Shown one piece after another: positions 17,225-26,386 of a stretch of 64,000 nucleotides of DNA. Location: contig CANGIQ010000008.1 in assembly GCA_947453965.1 (NCBI GenBank), positions 44,334-108,333 on the forward strand. The letters are read 5' to 3'. The DNA is from Comamonadaceae bacterium. GTDB lineage: Bacteria; Pseudomonadota; Gammaproteobacteria; Burkholderiales; Burkholderiaceae_C. Numbering within the stretch: position 1 is the stretch's first letter; every line of letters begins with the position of its first letter. Under the pieces are notes generated by a model. It was not told where the DNA came from. It saw nothing but the letters and a program-made list of their open reading frames with translations, and did no database searches. A program made the translations under genes and the position numbers.

Positions 17225-18282
17225 TGATAAGACTTTTTTTCCCAGTAAATCTCGAAACAAACAAGGGCGATTCGGTGCATGCGCTTAAGTTGCTGAAATA
17301 CTTCCGATTAAAGGAAGCGAACTACCTGGTCGTCTCTTATGACTCGCAGCGCGGTCGAATCAATAAGTATTTTTATTTTTTAATCAAAAGCATTCTTGGG
17401 GCATTCGCCCCTAAAACTGATATACTTTACGTTCGATATTTTCCGCTTTGCTCGTTAAGTATTCTTCTTGCGAAACTCCGTAAACTTCCGTGTTTTGTGG
17501 AATTGAATGCGATCATTTCTGAAGAATTAATAGATCGCAAAATCTCTAATCCGCTTTATCAGCTTGTGACTTACATCGACGAGCAGATCATTTCCCGTTA
17601 TGCTAGTGGAGCTGTCTGCGTCACGGAAGGCATCCGGAATTTTTATTTTGGTGACCGGGATCCTAGGGCGATCGTTCTAGGTAATGGCGTTGATATTGAT
17701 GAGTTCAACGCGATACAAACTGTCACCAATTATGATGGCTTGATCGAATTCGACTTTGGCTTTGTAGGCTCCTTATCTCCATGGCAGGACCTTGAAACGC
17801 TGATTGCTGCCGTGGCGCTCTTGCGCGATCGCTATCAAGTTCATGCGCGTACTCTCATTGTTGGTCATGGAGTAAATTTTGCGGCCATAGTAAAGCTGGT
17901 CAGCAAATTTGGCCTATCAAATCAAGTTCATTTCTTGGGCGAGGTCCCCAAGGCTGATGTTCCTCAAGTGATGCAGAAATTTAAAATTGGCGTCGTGCCA
18001 TTAAAAGGAAGTCGCCTCAAGAAAACTGGCACGTCAGCTGTCAAAATCCTCGAATATATCGCTGCCGGGCGGCAAGTCGTTTGTACCCATGTCGCGATGG
18101 CGGAAAATTTGACTACTCTGGTTGATTTCTTCTACGAACCTGAGAGTGTTAAGGATTTAGCCAAACAACTGTATTCAGCATATCTGCAGCGCGATCAAGT
18201 TATCAGACTCAAAGATATTTCTAGCTTCACATGGGAAGCGCATGTGACCAAATTAATGAAATTCATTAATTCAAAACGATGA
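17224..18282 (+). CDS. Glycosyltransferase, GT4-like
   Basis: This 352-residue protein has a GT-B layout. The N-terminal half contains DSVHALKLLKYF and VELNAIISEEL; the C-terminal nucleotide-sugar half contains FGFVGSLSPWQDLETLIAAV (about residues 178-197), HFLGEVPKADVPQVMQKF and KILEYIAAGRQVV. It presumably adds one sugar to the undecaprenyl-linked repeat unit on the cytoplasmic face. It starts one base inside the epimerase stop (TAATG) and its own stop overlaps the next glycosyltransferase (ATGA), so it belongs to a tightly coupled four-gene run. Donor and acceptor are unknown. Confidence 0.82.
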   Translation: MIRLFFPVNLETNKGDSVHALKLLKYFRLKEANYLVVSYDSQRGRINKYFYFLIKSILGAFAPKTDILYVRYFPLCSLSILLAKLRKLPCFVELNAIISEELIDRKISNPLYQLVTYIDEQIISRYASGAVCVTEGIRNFYFGDRDPRAIVLGNGVDIDEFNAIQTVTNYDGLIEFDFGFVGSLSPWQDLETLIAAVALLRDRYQVHARTLIVGHGVNFAAIVKLVSKFGLSNQVHFLGEVPKADVPQVMQKFKIGVVPLKGSRLKKTGTSAVKILEYIAAGRQVVCTHVAMAENLTTLVDFFYEPESVKDLAKQLYSAYLQRDQVIRLKDISSFTWEAHVTKLMKFINSKR

Positions 18283-19334
18283 AATATTGCCTGGTAGGAG
18301 ATCGGACATCAATACACTTGAAGAAGTGGGAGTCCTATTTACACGAGCAAGGGCATGAAACTTACTATGTAGATACTTCAGGCGGCCAACAAGGGGGATC
18401 TGAGAGTAATATTATAAGTATCAAATTCGATCGTATGGGGAAGCTTTTGATTTTCTTTCAGATGTTGCGGGTTGCTTGGTTTGTATTGAAAAATCAGATC
18501 AAAGTGGTCGATGTTCATTATGTGGGCTTAAATTCTGTTGTGTCTTTTTTAACGCTGGGGGCTATGAGGGTAGCAACTTGCCATGGTTCGGATATTCACA
18601 CGGACCCATATAGATCAAGGCTGTTGCGCTGGGCCACCTGGATAGAGCTTCTTCGAGCCAATCTGATTTTTGTTAGCGGGCGTCCCTTGAGCCAAGAGCT
18701 AAAAAAAATCTATCCAACAATCGACGAAAAAAAGATTATTCCTTATTCACCGGGAGTGAATTTAGACGTCTTCCGAACGTGCTCTAGAGGAACCAAAAAA
18801 TATGATTTCATTTCAACACGTCTGATGCAGGAGAAGTACGCTATTCTGCAAATGATTGAAGGGCTTATTAAGCTTAAGCAAATAGGTTTTGTTTTTAAAG
18901 TTGCGTTAGTTGTAACTAAGCCTAATGCGACCTATCTTGAATTGATCAAGACTAAAATCAGTCAAGCATTGTCTGACGAGGTCGATTTCTTTCCTGAATT
19001 GCCACAAGAAAAAATTGCGACACTTTACAATGCATCCGCATTCAGCCTACATTTTCCTTATGGTGAGAGTATTGGATTAAGCGTAATCGAGAGCACCCTG
19101 TGCGACTGTTTTCCAATTACGCTTGGACATGCAGCATACATGGATTATATGGATGCAAACGATATGATCATTGCTAGATCAGTTAGTGCCGCAGACTTGA
19201 TGGAGTCCATGAAGACCGCGTTGCAGGGGGATTTTCGTGTGTCGCAGTCCCTAAAGCAGCGCCTCGCAGAACTACATTCCTCGCCTACTAATTATATGAG
19301 AAATCTTGCGTTGATCAGCGCTGCGAGAAAATAG
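18279..19334 (+). CDS. Glycosyltransferase, GT4-like
   Basis: This 351-residue GT-B type protein begins MKYCLVGDRTSIHLKKWESY. It has a CHGSDIHTDPYRSRLLRWAT segment and a C-terminal half with FFPELPQEKIATLYNASAF and PYGESIGLSVIESTLCDCFP, where the E-S-x-G-L-S-V-I-E pattern corresponds to the donor-binding E-x7-E motif of GT4 enzymes. It should transfer a sugar during assembly of the lipid-linked repeat unit. It overlaps the preceding glycosyltransferase by four bases. A 110-bp AT-rich gap separates it from wzx. Confidence 0.8.
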   Translation: MKYCLVGDRTSIHLKKWESYLHEQGHETYYVDTSGGQQGGSESNIISIKFDRMGKLLIFFQMLRVAWFVLKNQIKVVDVHYVGLNSVVSFLTLGAMRVATCHGSDIHTDPYRSRLLRWATWIELLRANLIFVSGRPLSQELKKIYPTIDEKKIIPYSPGVNLDVFRTCSRGTKKYDFISTRLMQEKYAILQMIEGLIKLKQIGFVFKVALVVTKPNATYLELIKTKISQALSDEVDFFPELPQEKIATLYNASAFSLHFPYGESIGLSVIESTLCDCFPITLGHAAYMDYMDANDMIIARSVSAADLMESMKTALQGDFRVSQSLKQRLAELHSSPTNYMRNLALISAARK

Positions 19335-19444
19335 TCGGCATTACTCTCAATCAGCGATTGGCCAAGACCGCTTAAATCTAATAATAATTTTAGCCAAAAA
19401 GATTGGCGAAATATAATTAGTAAATATATTCGAATCAAATTTTA

Positions 19445-20713
19445 ATGATTAATTATGTCTTTTTTCAGATAATTGTTTCGATTTCAGGGTATGCGTTGTC
19501 CTACCTAATCTATCAGATATATGGTACGGAGTTTATGGGCGAATATGCAAAGCAGATGGCGTTATTTATGCTGATCTATTCATTCTCAAATTTCGGCGTT
19601 CCGAACTTACTACTCTACCGTTCAATCGGCACTCCTTTGCCCTCAAGCGATAGCCGATCATTAACTGCTATCTTATTGGGCGGGGCGCTCTTGGGCGCTA
19701 GCATTGGTATATATCTTCCAGGGCAATCGCTTCCTTTTCATTGGATATTAATGATGCTCGTGCTTTACACTTTCAGCGCTTGGGTACAGAACGTAACAAT
19801 CAGAAATAAGGAGTATGCAATTAATTTCTTGCTACGTCTGGTGTTTTATGTAGCCCCAATCCTATGGCTGCTTTTAGGTCTTGGCGTACAGAGTGCTAGC
19901 ACACTTCTCCCGATTTCTGTCTTTTCGGCTGGATTGATTTCACTCGTAATTGCTTCAGCCCACTTGATGCCGTCGCGTCGCGATCTTGCGCCAGCATCAG
20001 TTCAGCCAATCGTAAATTTAGTGAATATTCGTTATTCCATTACAGGAAACCTTGGTGATATCATTAATATGATTGCCTATCGTGCCGACTTAATTGTCGT
20101 CGGATATTTCACGACTGCTACCGAGCTCGGGTACTACGCTATTGCCAAATTTATATGTGAATCCTATTATTTACTTCCGGCATCAATTCAAGGGTATTTT
20201 ATCCCGATGTTCTCCGAAATCCAAGAAGACGATATTGAACTTATCGATGGGACTAGGATGCTCTGGTCCTTAAACTTTTATGCATTTGCTTCCTTTGTTC
20301 CGGTTGTCTTTATTGTACTCTTTGTTGGATATCATGCTATTTTCATCGAAGTATGGAAAATCGCGATATTCATGCTGGTGAGTGTTTATTCTCAAAGTGT
20401 AATAAAATTTCTCAGCGCAGCTTTTCTCGGACAGGGAAAGCCCGCTCTTCTGGTCAAGATTAGCCTGTTACAAGCCTTCTCCTTACTGACCGTCCAGGCG
20501 TTAGTTATTTATCAGTTTGGCCTGATCTATTTTATGTTGGTCAGCGCTATTATTAGTCTCGGCATACTTTTCTATTTCGAAAATTTGTTGGCTCGCAGCT
20601 TGTTAGCCGAAAATCGCCATTGGTCCTTCCTGAGTACGCCCATAAATATTATACAACATGCTAATTTACACAATCTGATTTTGACAGTGAGAAAGGCGAT
20701 GAAATTCAAGTGA
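19445..20713 (+). CDS. wzx: Wzx-type oligosaccharide flippase
   Basis: This 422-residue hydrophobic protein has about 12 predicted membrane helices and the polysaccharide-biosynthesis-protein (MATE-like) layout. It includes SITGNLGDIINMIAYRADLI and VVGYFTTATELGYYAIA in the middle, which correspond to the family's conserved helix-7 region. Wzx proteins move undecaprenyl-linked repeat units across the inner membrane for Wzy polymerisation. The gene lies next to a Wzy candidate and sugar-nucleotide genes, as expected. Its stop overlaps the GTG start of the dehydratase gene. Confidence 0.82.
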   Translation: MINYVFFQIIVSISGYALSYLIYQIYGTEFMGEYAKQMALFMLIYSFSNFGVPNLLLYRSIGTPLPSSDSRSLTAILLGGALLGASIGIYLPGQSLPFHWILMMLVLYTFSAWVQNVTIRNKEYAINFLLRLVFYVAPILWLLLGLGVQSASTLLPISVFSAGLISLVIASAHLMPSRRDLAPASVQPIVNLVNIRYSITGNLGDIINMIAYRADLIVVGYFTTATELGYYAIAKFICESYYLLPASIQGYFIPMFSEIQEDDIELIDGTRMLWSLNFYAFASFVPVVFIVLFVGYHAIFIEVWKIAIFMLVSVYSQSVIKFLSAAFLGQGKPALLVKISLLQAFSLLTVQALVIYQFGLIYFMLVSAIISLGILFYFENLLARSLLAENRHWSFLSTPINIIQHANLHNLILTVRKAMKFK

Positions 20714-22131
20714 GGAATATTTGTATCTATGGCGCAGGTAATGCCGGTAAAAGTCTTTATAATGCTCTTAAGAGTATTCGCTCTTACCGTGTTTGCTTTT
20801 TTGTGGATGATTTTTCTAATCATTCGACCATATTCAATTTGCCGGTTATTGCTGCCTCCGATTTGCAGTCTAAGTTAGGGCAGTATAAGGTTAAGGAAAT
20901 ATTTTTCGCGATACCAAGTGCGAACTTTGAAAGGCGTTACGAGATATTAGATGAGATATCCAAATTTGGCCTGCATGTCAGTATTGTCGATGAATCTGTG
21001 ATCTCGCGCGATGGCATCGCAACCAATTTCGATTTGCGTGATGTCAATATATCAGAGCTTACAGGCAGGAATCCTGTTCGCACCGATCTTGGAAGAGCGC
21101 GCAAGATAATCAGTGGTCGGGTTGTCCTGATTACGGGGGCGGGCGGAAGTATTGGAAGTGAACTAACGCGGCAAGTCTTGAGTCTTGCGCCGGAAACGAT
21201 TATCGCTGTTGACCAATCGGAATATAATCTGTATGCCCTCCAGGAAACGCTCGAAAAACTGGACTCAAATCGAGTGGTGCGCTATTTCCTCCGCGACGTC
21301 AAGAACACTAAAGCCATGGAGGAGATTTTTTCCATCTATCATCCAAACATTGTATTTCACGCAGCCGCTTATAAGCATGTGCCAATTGTTGAAGGTAATA
21401 TTATTGATGGCATCGCCAATAATATCATTTCAACAAATAGCATACTCAGACTGAGTGATCAGTTTGGCATAGAAGAATTTGTATTGGTGAGTACAGATAA
21501 GGCGGTGCGGCCAACCAATTACATGGGGGCGTCAAAGAGGATCTGTGAATTAATAATGAGTCAATTTGCCAGCGCTGAAAACAGGGCGACCCGTTGCGTT
21601 GCTGTGCGGTTTGGCAATGTTGTTGGTTCATCGGGATCGGTTGTGCCTAAATTTATCGATCAGATACGCAAGGGTGGGCCCATCACGGTAACGCACCCTG
21701 AAATTACACGCTTTTTCATGACCATCCCGGAGGCCTGCCATCTCGTGATTCAAACGCTGGCGGTGTCTAGTAAATCAAATATTTTCTTGTTGGATATGGG
21801 ATTGCCGATTAAGGTAGTCGACATTGCCAAGAAACTGATTCAGCTATCGGGATATGATTATGGACCGGAAGGTGTGGACATCGTGTTTACTGGCTTGCGC
21901 CCCGGCGAAAAATTGTATGAAGAGTTGCTGATTGAGGGTGTGCCGGAGAAAACTGAAATCCCACTAATTTACCGTGGGGGGAATGAATTTATTATGCCGA
22001 TAGAGTTTCAAGCGAATCTTGAAGCTTTGCTGCATGCTTTAAATACGAGAAACTCTGATATGGTCAAGGAGTTGGTGCGAGTCCTGGTCCCCGATTTCAG
22101 AAATGTGGTCCATGATGAGCTAGCCGTTTGA
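20710..22131 (+). CDS. WbpM/FlaA1-type nucleoside-diphosphate-sugar 4,6-dehydratase (soluble form)
   Basis: This 473-residue protein has an N-terminal CoA-binding-like Rossmann domain (ICIYGAGNAGKSLYNAL, residues 3-19) followed by the SDR dehydratase domain (VVLITGAGGSIGSELTRQVL near residue 140, FHAAAYKHVPIVE, STDKAVRPTNYMGASKR, FGNVVGSSGSVVP). The enzyme would convert UDP-GlcNAc to the 4-keto-6-deoxy sugar in the cytoplasm. Classical WbpM/CapD proteins are about 600-660 residues with four N-terminal membrane helices; these are absent here, so this is a soluble variant, longer than FlaA1. The start is a GTG overlapping the wzx stop. Confidence 0.85.
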   Translation: MRNICIYGAGNAGKSLYNALKSIRSYRVCFFVDDFSNHSTIFNLPVIAASDLQSKLGQYKVKEIFFAIPSANFERRYEILDEISKFGLHVSIVDESVISRDGIATNFDLRDVNISELTGRNPVRTDLGRARKIISGRVVLITGAGGSIGSELTRQVLSLAPETIIAVDQSEYNLYALQETLEKLDSNRVVRYFLRDVKNTKAMEEIFSIYHPNIVFHAAAYKHVPIVEGNIIDGIANNIISTNSILRLSDQFGIEEFVLVSTDKAVRPTNYMGASKRICELIMSQFASAENRATRCVAVRFGNVVGSSGSVVPKFIDQIRKGGPITVTHPEITRFFMTIPEACHLVIQTLAVSSKSNIFLLDMGLPIKVVDIAKKLIQLSGYDYGPEGVDIVFTGLRPGEKLYEELLIEGVPEKTEIPLIYRGGNEFIMPIEFQANLEALLHALNTRNSDMVKELVRVLVPDFRNVVHDELAV

Positions 22132-22233
22132 GGTGGCACCAAAGCTTGATGGTCGGGTTAATTTGATTTTTTTGTTTGCGTAGAGAAAAGTCTGAAATGG
22201 GTTTGGTGTCGGCTGGGCGGAAGGGCGCGTAAA

Positions 22234-23478
22234 ATGGAACTCTTAGTACTCTTGTGTTTGACGGGTGTCTTACAATTGTTCTTCATAAGACTGACCCAAT
22301 GTATGGGGGGGAGCGAACCTCTCCAAGTGTTCACACACATCTGGTATTTAGCAATATATGGATACCTTTTTGTAAATCGACTGGATGAGTTTGAGGGATA
22401 TCAAATTTCTATCGGCGCATATGCCAATTTCCTGCTGATCCATGCGGTGTATTTCTTTTCTTGGCTATTTGCTGCATTGGCTGCTAATAGGTTACTACAT
22501 GTGCGCGCCAGCGATATCCGCTTTTCCTTCCAGGGTATCGATAATCGAACTATCTTTCGTATTACTACAGCGTTAGGCGCGATTGGCTTGGTAAATAATA
22601 TTCTCAATGTGATGAATTCTGGCGGGCTTTTGATCTATTTCACTTTGCCATTGAGAGAGGTGGAACTGATTTTTGGAGCTAACCGTCTATTTAATTATCT
22701 ATATTTTTGCAATATATTTGCCCTGATCGTACTGCCGCAAGTAAGCAGCGAGTACAAATACAGCAGGACCAAAATTTTGGGTTTTCTTTTTTATTTTGTA
22801 CTTGCCTTGTCTATGCATGGCGTGAAGGGAACCTTGATTTTCTCATTTGTTGCCTTCTATTTTGTTGTGAAAATGGTGAATAAAGAGAGTGCGCCTCTTG
22901 TGGGGATGTATGTCGCGATAATATCTGGCGGATTCTTTTTTGTTGTAACTTTTTTAAGATTATTTAACGAAGGTGGAGATCTCGATAAAGTTACATCTGA
23001 ATCATTCAATTCAATTTTTCTCATTTTAATTAAATATTTTTCAACAGGCATGGCAAATGGTGCTTTGGAAATTGAACACGCTGCCACTTTTTCTTTAGGT
23101 AGCGAGACTTTTGCAAGTGTTGCTGATGTAACCTGTTCGCTAGCCAATCTATTCTGCGCCAATCAGTTCGCCGATCAGGCGAATTTGAATCTTTGGGCCC
23201 CTGCCTACAATACAGGAACTTTTATTCGTGAGTATGTTCGCGATTTCGGATTTGTAGGGATGTACCTTGGCTTGGTAATTCAGGCTATTATTTTTTCATT
23301 TTTATATTCAATTGCATTGAAAAACAGGCGAACAGGATTTGTAGTACGCGCAATAATTATTTTGATGCATTTTGGTGTATTTTTTTCTAATCATTTCTTA
23401 AAAATTCAGTACATATTCTTGATGGTTTTGGCTGTTGTATTGAAGCAATATTCGCGTCGTCTTCCAACCAAGCCTTAA
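22234..23478 (+). CDS. wzy: Wzy-type oligosaccharide repeat-unit polymerase (candidate)
   Basis: This 414-residue protein has around 10-11 hydrophobic helices and a larger periplasmic loop between about residues 245 and 330 (FNEGGDLDKVTSESFNS, then CANQFADQANLNLWAPAYNT and GTFIREYVRDFGFVGM). That helix-loop layout, and the short motif with Phe-Gly-x-x-Gly near the C-terminus, is typical of the O-antigen polymerase family, whose sequences are otherwise poorly conserved. It would join flipped repeat units in the periplasm. It stands between the dehydratase and an epimerase gene with 100-bp gaps on either side. Confidence 0.7.
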   Translation: MELLVLLCLTGVLQLFFIRLTQCMGGSEPLQVFTHIWYLAIYGYLFVNRLDEFEGYQISIGAYANFLLIHAVYFFSWLFAALAANRLLHVRASDIRFSFQGIDNRTIFRITTALGAIGLVNNILNVMNSGGLLIYFTLPLREVELIFGANRLFNYLYFCNIFALIVLPQVSSEYKYSRTKILGFLFYFVLALSMHGVKGTLIFSFVAFYFVVKMVNKESAPLVGMYVAIISGGFFFVVTFLRLFNEGGDLDKVTSESFNSIFLILIKYFSTGMANGALEIEHAATFSLGSETFASVADVTCSLANLFCANQFADQANLNLWAPAYNTGTFIREYVRDFGFVGMYLGLVIQAIIFSFLYSIALKNRRTGFVVRAIIILMHFGVFFSNHFLKIQYIFLMVLAVVLKQYSRRLPTKP

Positions 23479-23592
23479 CTAATCGCATCTGAGCCAATTC
23501 GCCCTCAATTAAGATGATTGTGGCATTGTGACGAATGGTTATTAAAAAACTTTACGCATGTGTTTATTTAAATTGCCATACAGTTTGGTCAG

Positions 23593-24477
23593 ATGATTAA
23601 AAATTATAACGATTACCACCCTGATTCTCTATCTGGTTTCAAAATCTTGGTCGTGGGTGCTAGTGGATATATAGGCGCGGAAATTGTACGTGCGCTATTA
23701 GAGGCTAGTCAGCAGGTTTATGTGCCTACTCGGGGGGCATGCGCGCCCACTCCCGACCACGCCAACTTGCATCCCTATGCATATGATGGCAGCACTGTTG
23801 ATATGTTTGCAAGACTGGTGGCTGAAGTTGACCTAGTTGTGAATTGCGCTGGCGAAACTCGGAATCCTACGTTTTTTGAGATCGCCAATGTCCGGTTCCC
23901 GGGTGAAATCTCGAACTTTTGCCGCGAGCGGAATTTAAGATTGATCGACCTCTCTAGTTTGGGAGTTTTTTCAGGATACACAGAAGGTACGATAGACAAA
24001 AAAACTCCTCTCAATCCCATCGGGGCTTATGAGAAGTCAAAGGCGCGATATTTATCGCGTTTGATCGCCGATGGCATTGACTGTCAGAGGCATTTGGTCC
24101 TACTGCCATCAGCCGTTATTGGAGGACAGAGAGGTCTTGGATGGAAAAATGCCACCATCGTGATGCTTGGTCATATCGGAATCGGCTTTAAAGGGAAAGC
24201 CGGGTGCAGCGTAGGTCTCCATTTTTGCCATGTCCGGGATATATGCGCGGTCGTCTTGCAAGCGCTTGAAGGTTTTGAAGGGGGAATTAAAATTTTGAAT
24301 AAAACCGTACCTACAGATCAGATCGCTCGCATTCATAATATTCTCAATATAAATCTCTATTGGATTGGACGATATCTCACATTTATCCAAAAGAGCAAAA
24401 TCTACAGGATTTTGATTGATACGCGAACGTTTAAAGCAGATGTCGATATGACATGCACCCAGGAAAGATTTCGATGA
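23593..24477 (+). CDS. NAD(P)-dependent epimerase/dehydratase-like protein (SDR)
   Basis: This 294-residue extended SDR protein has the dinucleotide-binding motif VVGASGYIGAEIVRALLE at residues 18-35. It then has VDLVVNCAGETRNP, and a Y-x3-K pair in GAYEKSKARYLSRL (about residues 142-155) with SSLGVFSG upstream as the Ser element. It probably reduces, epimerises or dehydrates a nucleotide- or lipid-linked sugar for the polysaccharide. The C-terminal third (residues 240-294) is unusual and basic, so the substrate cannot be predicted. It overlaps the following glycosyltransferase by four bases. Confidence 0.72.
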   Translation: MIKNYNDYHPDSLSGFKILVVGASGYIGAEIVRALLEASQQVYVPTRGACAPTPDHANLHPYAYDGSTVDMFARLVAEVDLVVNCAGETRNPTFFEIANVRFPGEISNFCRERNLRLIDLSSLGVFSGYTEGTIDKKTPLNPIGAYEKSKARYLSRLIADGIDCQRHLVLLPSAVIGGQRGLGWKNATIVMLGHIGIGFKGKAGCSVGLHFCHVRDICAVVLQALEGFEGGIKILNKTVPTDQIARIHNILNINLYWIGRYLTFIQKSKIYRILIDTRTFKADVDMTCTQERFR

Positions 24478-25607
24478 ATAATCAGGGCGAAAACTCCGTA
24501 ATGTTGCTGTCGTCGACTTCCTTTGCCGCGAAAAATTTCTTGGTACCTCATGTCAAAGTATTGTCCGCGTCCTATCACGTCTATCTTGTTTGCGGCGATC
24601 GCAAGCAGACTTTGGAACTTGGCGACACGAATTATGAACTGCATCACATTGATATTGCGCGCCATCCCAGCTTGAGTGATTTGTTAGCCATTATTCGTTA
24701 TGTCAAGCTGGCGAATAGCCTGAAACCCCGGCTTGTCTTGACGATCACTCCCAAGATGGCGCTTATTGCCCTTGCTCTCAAGTTGTGTTTGTCGAATACT
24801 GTTGTGGTGGGACATTACTTCACCGGCCAAGTGTGGGCTGAATACACGGGCCTGAAGCGGATGTTTTATAAGTTCTTGGATAAGATGTTTGCGAATTTTC
24901 TCGATTTTACTTTATGCGATGGGATTGGTCAGCGAGAATTTTTGATTAGCCAATCCGTGTGTGATGACGCGGGTATCTCAGTGCTTGGTGCTGGTTCAAT
25001 TGCAGGTGTCGCTATTAATTCTGATCAACCTATACGCAGTATTGCCCACAAATATAACGAACCTGTACGTTTGCTTTACGCAGGGCGACTGAATTCTTCA
25101 AAAGGCTTGGATGATATCTTATATGTCTTTGAACGTTTGCATGCCGAGGGCGTTCACTTCAAATTGACCATTGTTGGGCCCGATGAACAAGGATATTCTC
25201 TTCGGTTCAAAAAGTTATCGAAAGATTATCCTCATCACTTTGACTATGTTGGGTACGTTGATGACGTGTCGGATTATTATGCGGCCTCAGATATTCTTTT
25301 GCTTTCTTCAAGAAGGGAAGGGTTCGGCAGTGTCGTCATTGAGGCAGCAAAGTATGGCGTGCCTACTGTTGCCTATGATATATACGGGCTGAGAGGAACC
25401 ATTATCGATATGGAAACCGGTTTCTTGGCTCCTTCATTCGATCGCGAAGCCTATTATTCTATTGTTCATAAATTGACTATAAATCGCGATGAAATAGAAA
25501 GAATAGGTCAGCAAGCGTTTGCGTATACAAAGCGAAATTTTTCGCAAGACATCGTGACCTCGAACTTGAAGAGCTTTATCGCGTCCAAGATTGCGTGTAA
25601 CTCGTGA
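24474..25607 (+). CDS. Glycosyltransferase, GT4 family
   Basis: This 377-residue GT-B protein has the GT4 C-terminal signature clearly. VRLLYAGRLNSSKGLDDILY (about residues 203-222) is followed by HFDYVGYVDDVSDYYAASDI and LLSSRREGFGSVVIEAAKYG, the latter containing the E-x7-E donor motif. It resembles capsule and O-antigen transferases that use UDP-linked sugars. I chose the ATG at 24474, which overlaps the previous stop (ATGA) and has AGGAAAG seven bases upstream; an in-frame ATG at 24453 is possible but less well placed. It is the last gene of block 1, and its GC content is still low. Confidence 0.83.
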   Translation: MNNQGENSVMLLSSTSFAAKNFLVPHVKVLSASYHVYLVCGDRKQTLELGDTNYELHHIDIARHPSLSDLLAIIRYVKLANSLKPRLVLTITPKMALIALALKLCLSNTVVVGHYFTGQVWAEYTGLKRMFYKFLDKMFANFLDFTLCDGIGQREFLISQSVCDDAGISVLGAGSIAGVAINSDQPIRSIAHKYNEPVRLLYAGRLNSSKGLDDILYVFERLHAEGVHFKLTIVGPDEQGYSLRFKKLSKDYPHHFDYVGYVDDVSDYYAASDILLLSSRREGFGSVVIEAAKYGVPTVAYDIYGLRGTIIDMETGFLAPSFDREAYYSIVHKLTINRDEIERIGQQAFAYTKRNFSQDIVTSNLKSFIASKIACNS

Positions 25608-25651
25608 CGACATGCTTCCGTTTTCAGTAGCACCATAGAGTCCGGAGGGCA

Positions 25652-25812
25652 TTAACTGATTTCTGCCTTAAGTTCCTTGAGCCTCTTGATGTTCGAAAAA
25701 TTGATACTTCTAAACTTGTTACGCCAAAGGTAAAAACTGGCATCCGAAAAACCATGTCGCCAGCACAACTCGGCCACGGGTAGGCTTGCTTTTTGGGATT
25801 GGACTCTAAAGT
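25652..25812 (-). pseudogene. IS3-family OrfA transposase remnant
   Basis: On the minus strand, reading towards a TAA at 25652-25654, the sequence gives PVAELCWRHGFSDASFYLWR followed by NKF and KRLKELKAEIS. This is the helix-turn-helix and leucine-zipper start of OrfA proteins from IS3-family (IS407-like) elements. The N-terminus, most of the rest of OrfA and all of OrfB are missing, and no terminal inverted repeats are visible. It marks the right edge of the AT-rich block. The remaining gap, 25813-26037, holds the yjbE promoter and leader and no further gene. Confidence 0.75.
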
Positions 25813-25905
25813 CATATGCTACTCAATTGCGGGGGGCGTGGGCGTGAGCACGATAAACTGAAATTGCATTTTTTGTTGTAAATTGAATCAAAACTCACTT
25901 TTTCC

Positions 25906-25935
25906 TTGCTTTAAAGTATGAATCTGCGGTATATT
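25906..25935 (+). promoter_or_regulatory. Candidate sigma-70 promoter of the yjbE operon
   Basis: TTGCTT (25906-25911) and TATATT (25930-25935) are separated by 18 bp, a plausible sigma-70 promoter about 100 bp before the yjbE start. This leaves a leader of roughly 95 nucleotides. It is judged by eye only. Confidence 0.4.
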
Positions 25936-26037
25936 GAACGCGTATCGAATCAAGAAGTGTCATCTTTTCTTGATCGATCTGGATCTCAGGGCGTTTGCAT
26001 TGAGGCCGGCTCATCAATCATTTTTTGGATCATCATT

Positions 26038-26307
26038 ATGAAAAAAGTTTCCGCTCTCTGCCTGTCTTTGGCTCTGTCTTTGTCTCCTGCTGCTTTTGCT
26101 CAAGGTCAATCTTCCGGTAGCGCTGGTGGTGCAGGTGCAGGTGCAGGTGCAGGTGGCGCTGCTGCTGGTGCAGCTGCTGGCGTGACAGTGGGTGTTGCGG
26201 CTGCAGCTGTTGCTGCTGTTGCTGCTGTTGCTGCTGTTGCAGCTAACAAGGATGATGCCGCTGCATCCACTACTACCACTTCAAGCTCAACAACAAGAAC
26301 AAAATAA
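26038..26307 (+). CDS. yjbE: YjbE/GfcA-like small secreted Ala/Gly/Thr-rich protein
   Basis: This 89-residue protein has a clear signal peptide (MKKVSALCLSLALSLSPAAF, then AQ). The mature part is almost entirely Gly, Ala, Val, Ser and Thr, with AAVAAVAAVAA repeats and a Thr/Ser-rich tail. Composition, size and place before a YjbF-like lipoprotein and a YjbG-YjbH protein match E. coli YjbE and GfcA, whose role in exopolysaccharide production is not well understood. The coding DNA contains an in-frame 9-bp repeat (GCTGTTGCT units, about 26205-26240). I chose the ATG at 26038 for the signal peptide; the longer frame upstream lacks sense. A strong terminator follows directly. Confidence 0.75.
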   Translation: MKKVSALCLSLALSLSPAAFAQGQSSGSAGGAGAGAGAGGAAAGAAAGVTVGVAAAAVAAVAAVAAVAANKDDAAASTTTTSSSTTRTK

Positions 26308-26320
26308 TTTATCTGCTTAT

Positions 26321-26350
26321 AAAAAACGCCCCTTTGGGGCGTTTTTTTTT
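26321..26350 (+). terminator. Rho-independent terminator after yjbE
   Basis: A perfect stem (ACGCCCC / GGGGCGT) with a TTT loop is flanked by six A and nine T residues. It lies 14 bp after the yjbE stop and before yjbF. Partial termination here would give much more YjbE than YjbFGH. Confidence 0.88.
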
Positions 26351-26386
26351 GCACCAACCCCTTGATCAATGCATGACTGGTCTCGC

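Noticed and set aside
26205..26240. Tandem repeats in yjbE as a phase-variation switch
   Set aside because: The repeat unit is 9 bp, so changes in number keep the reading frame; only length variation is possible.
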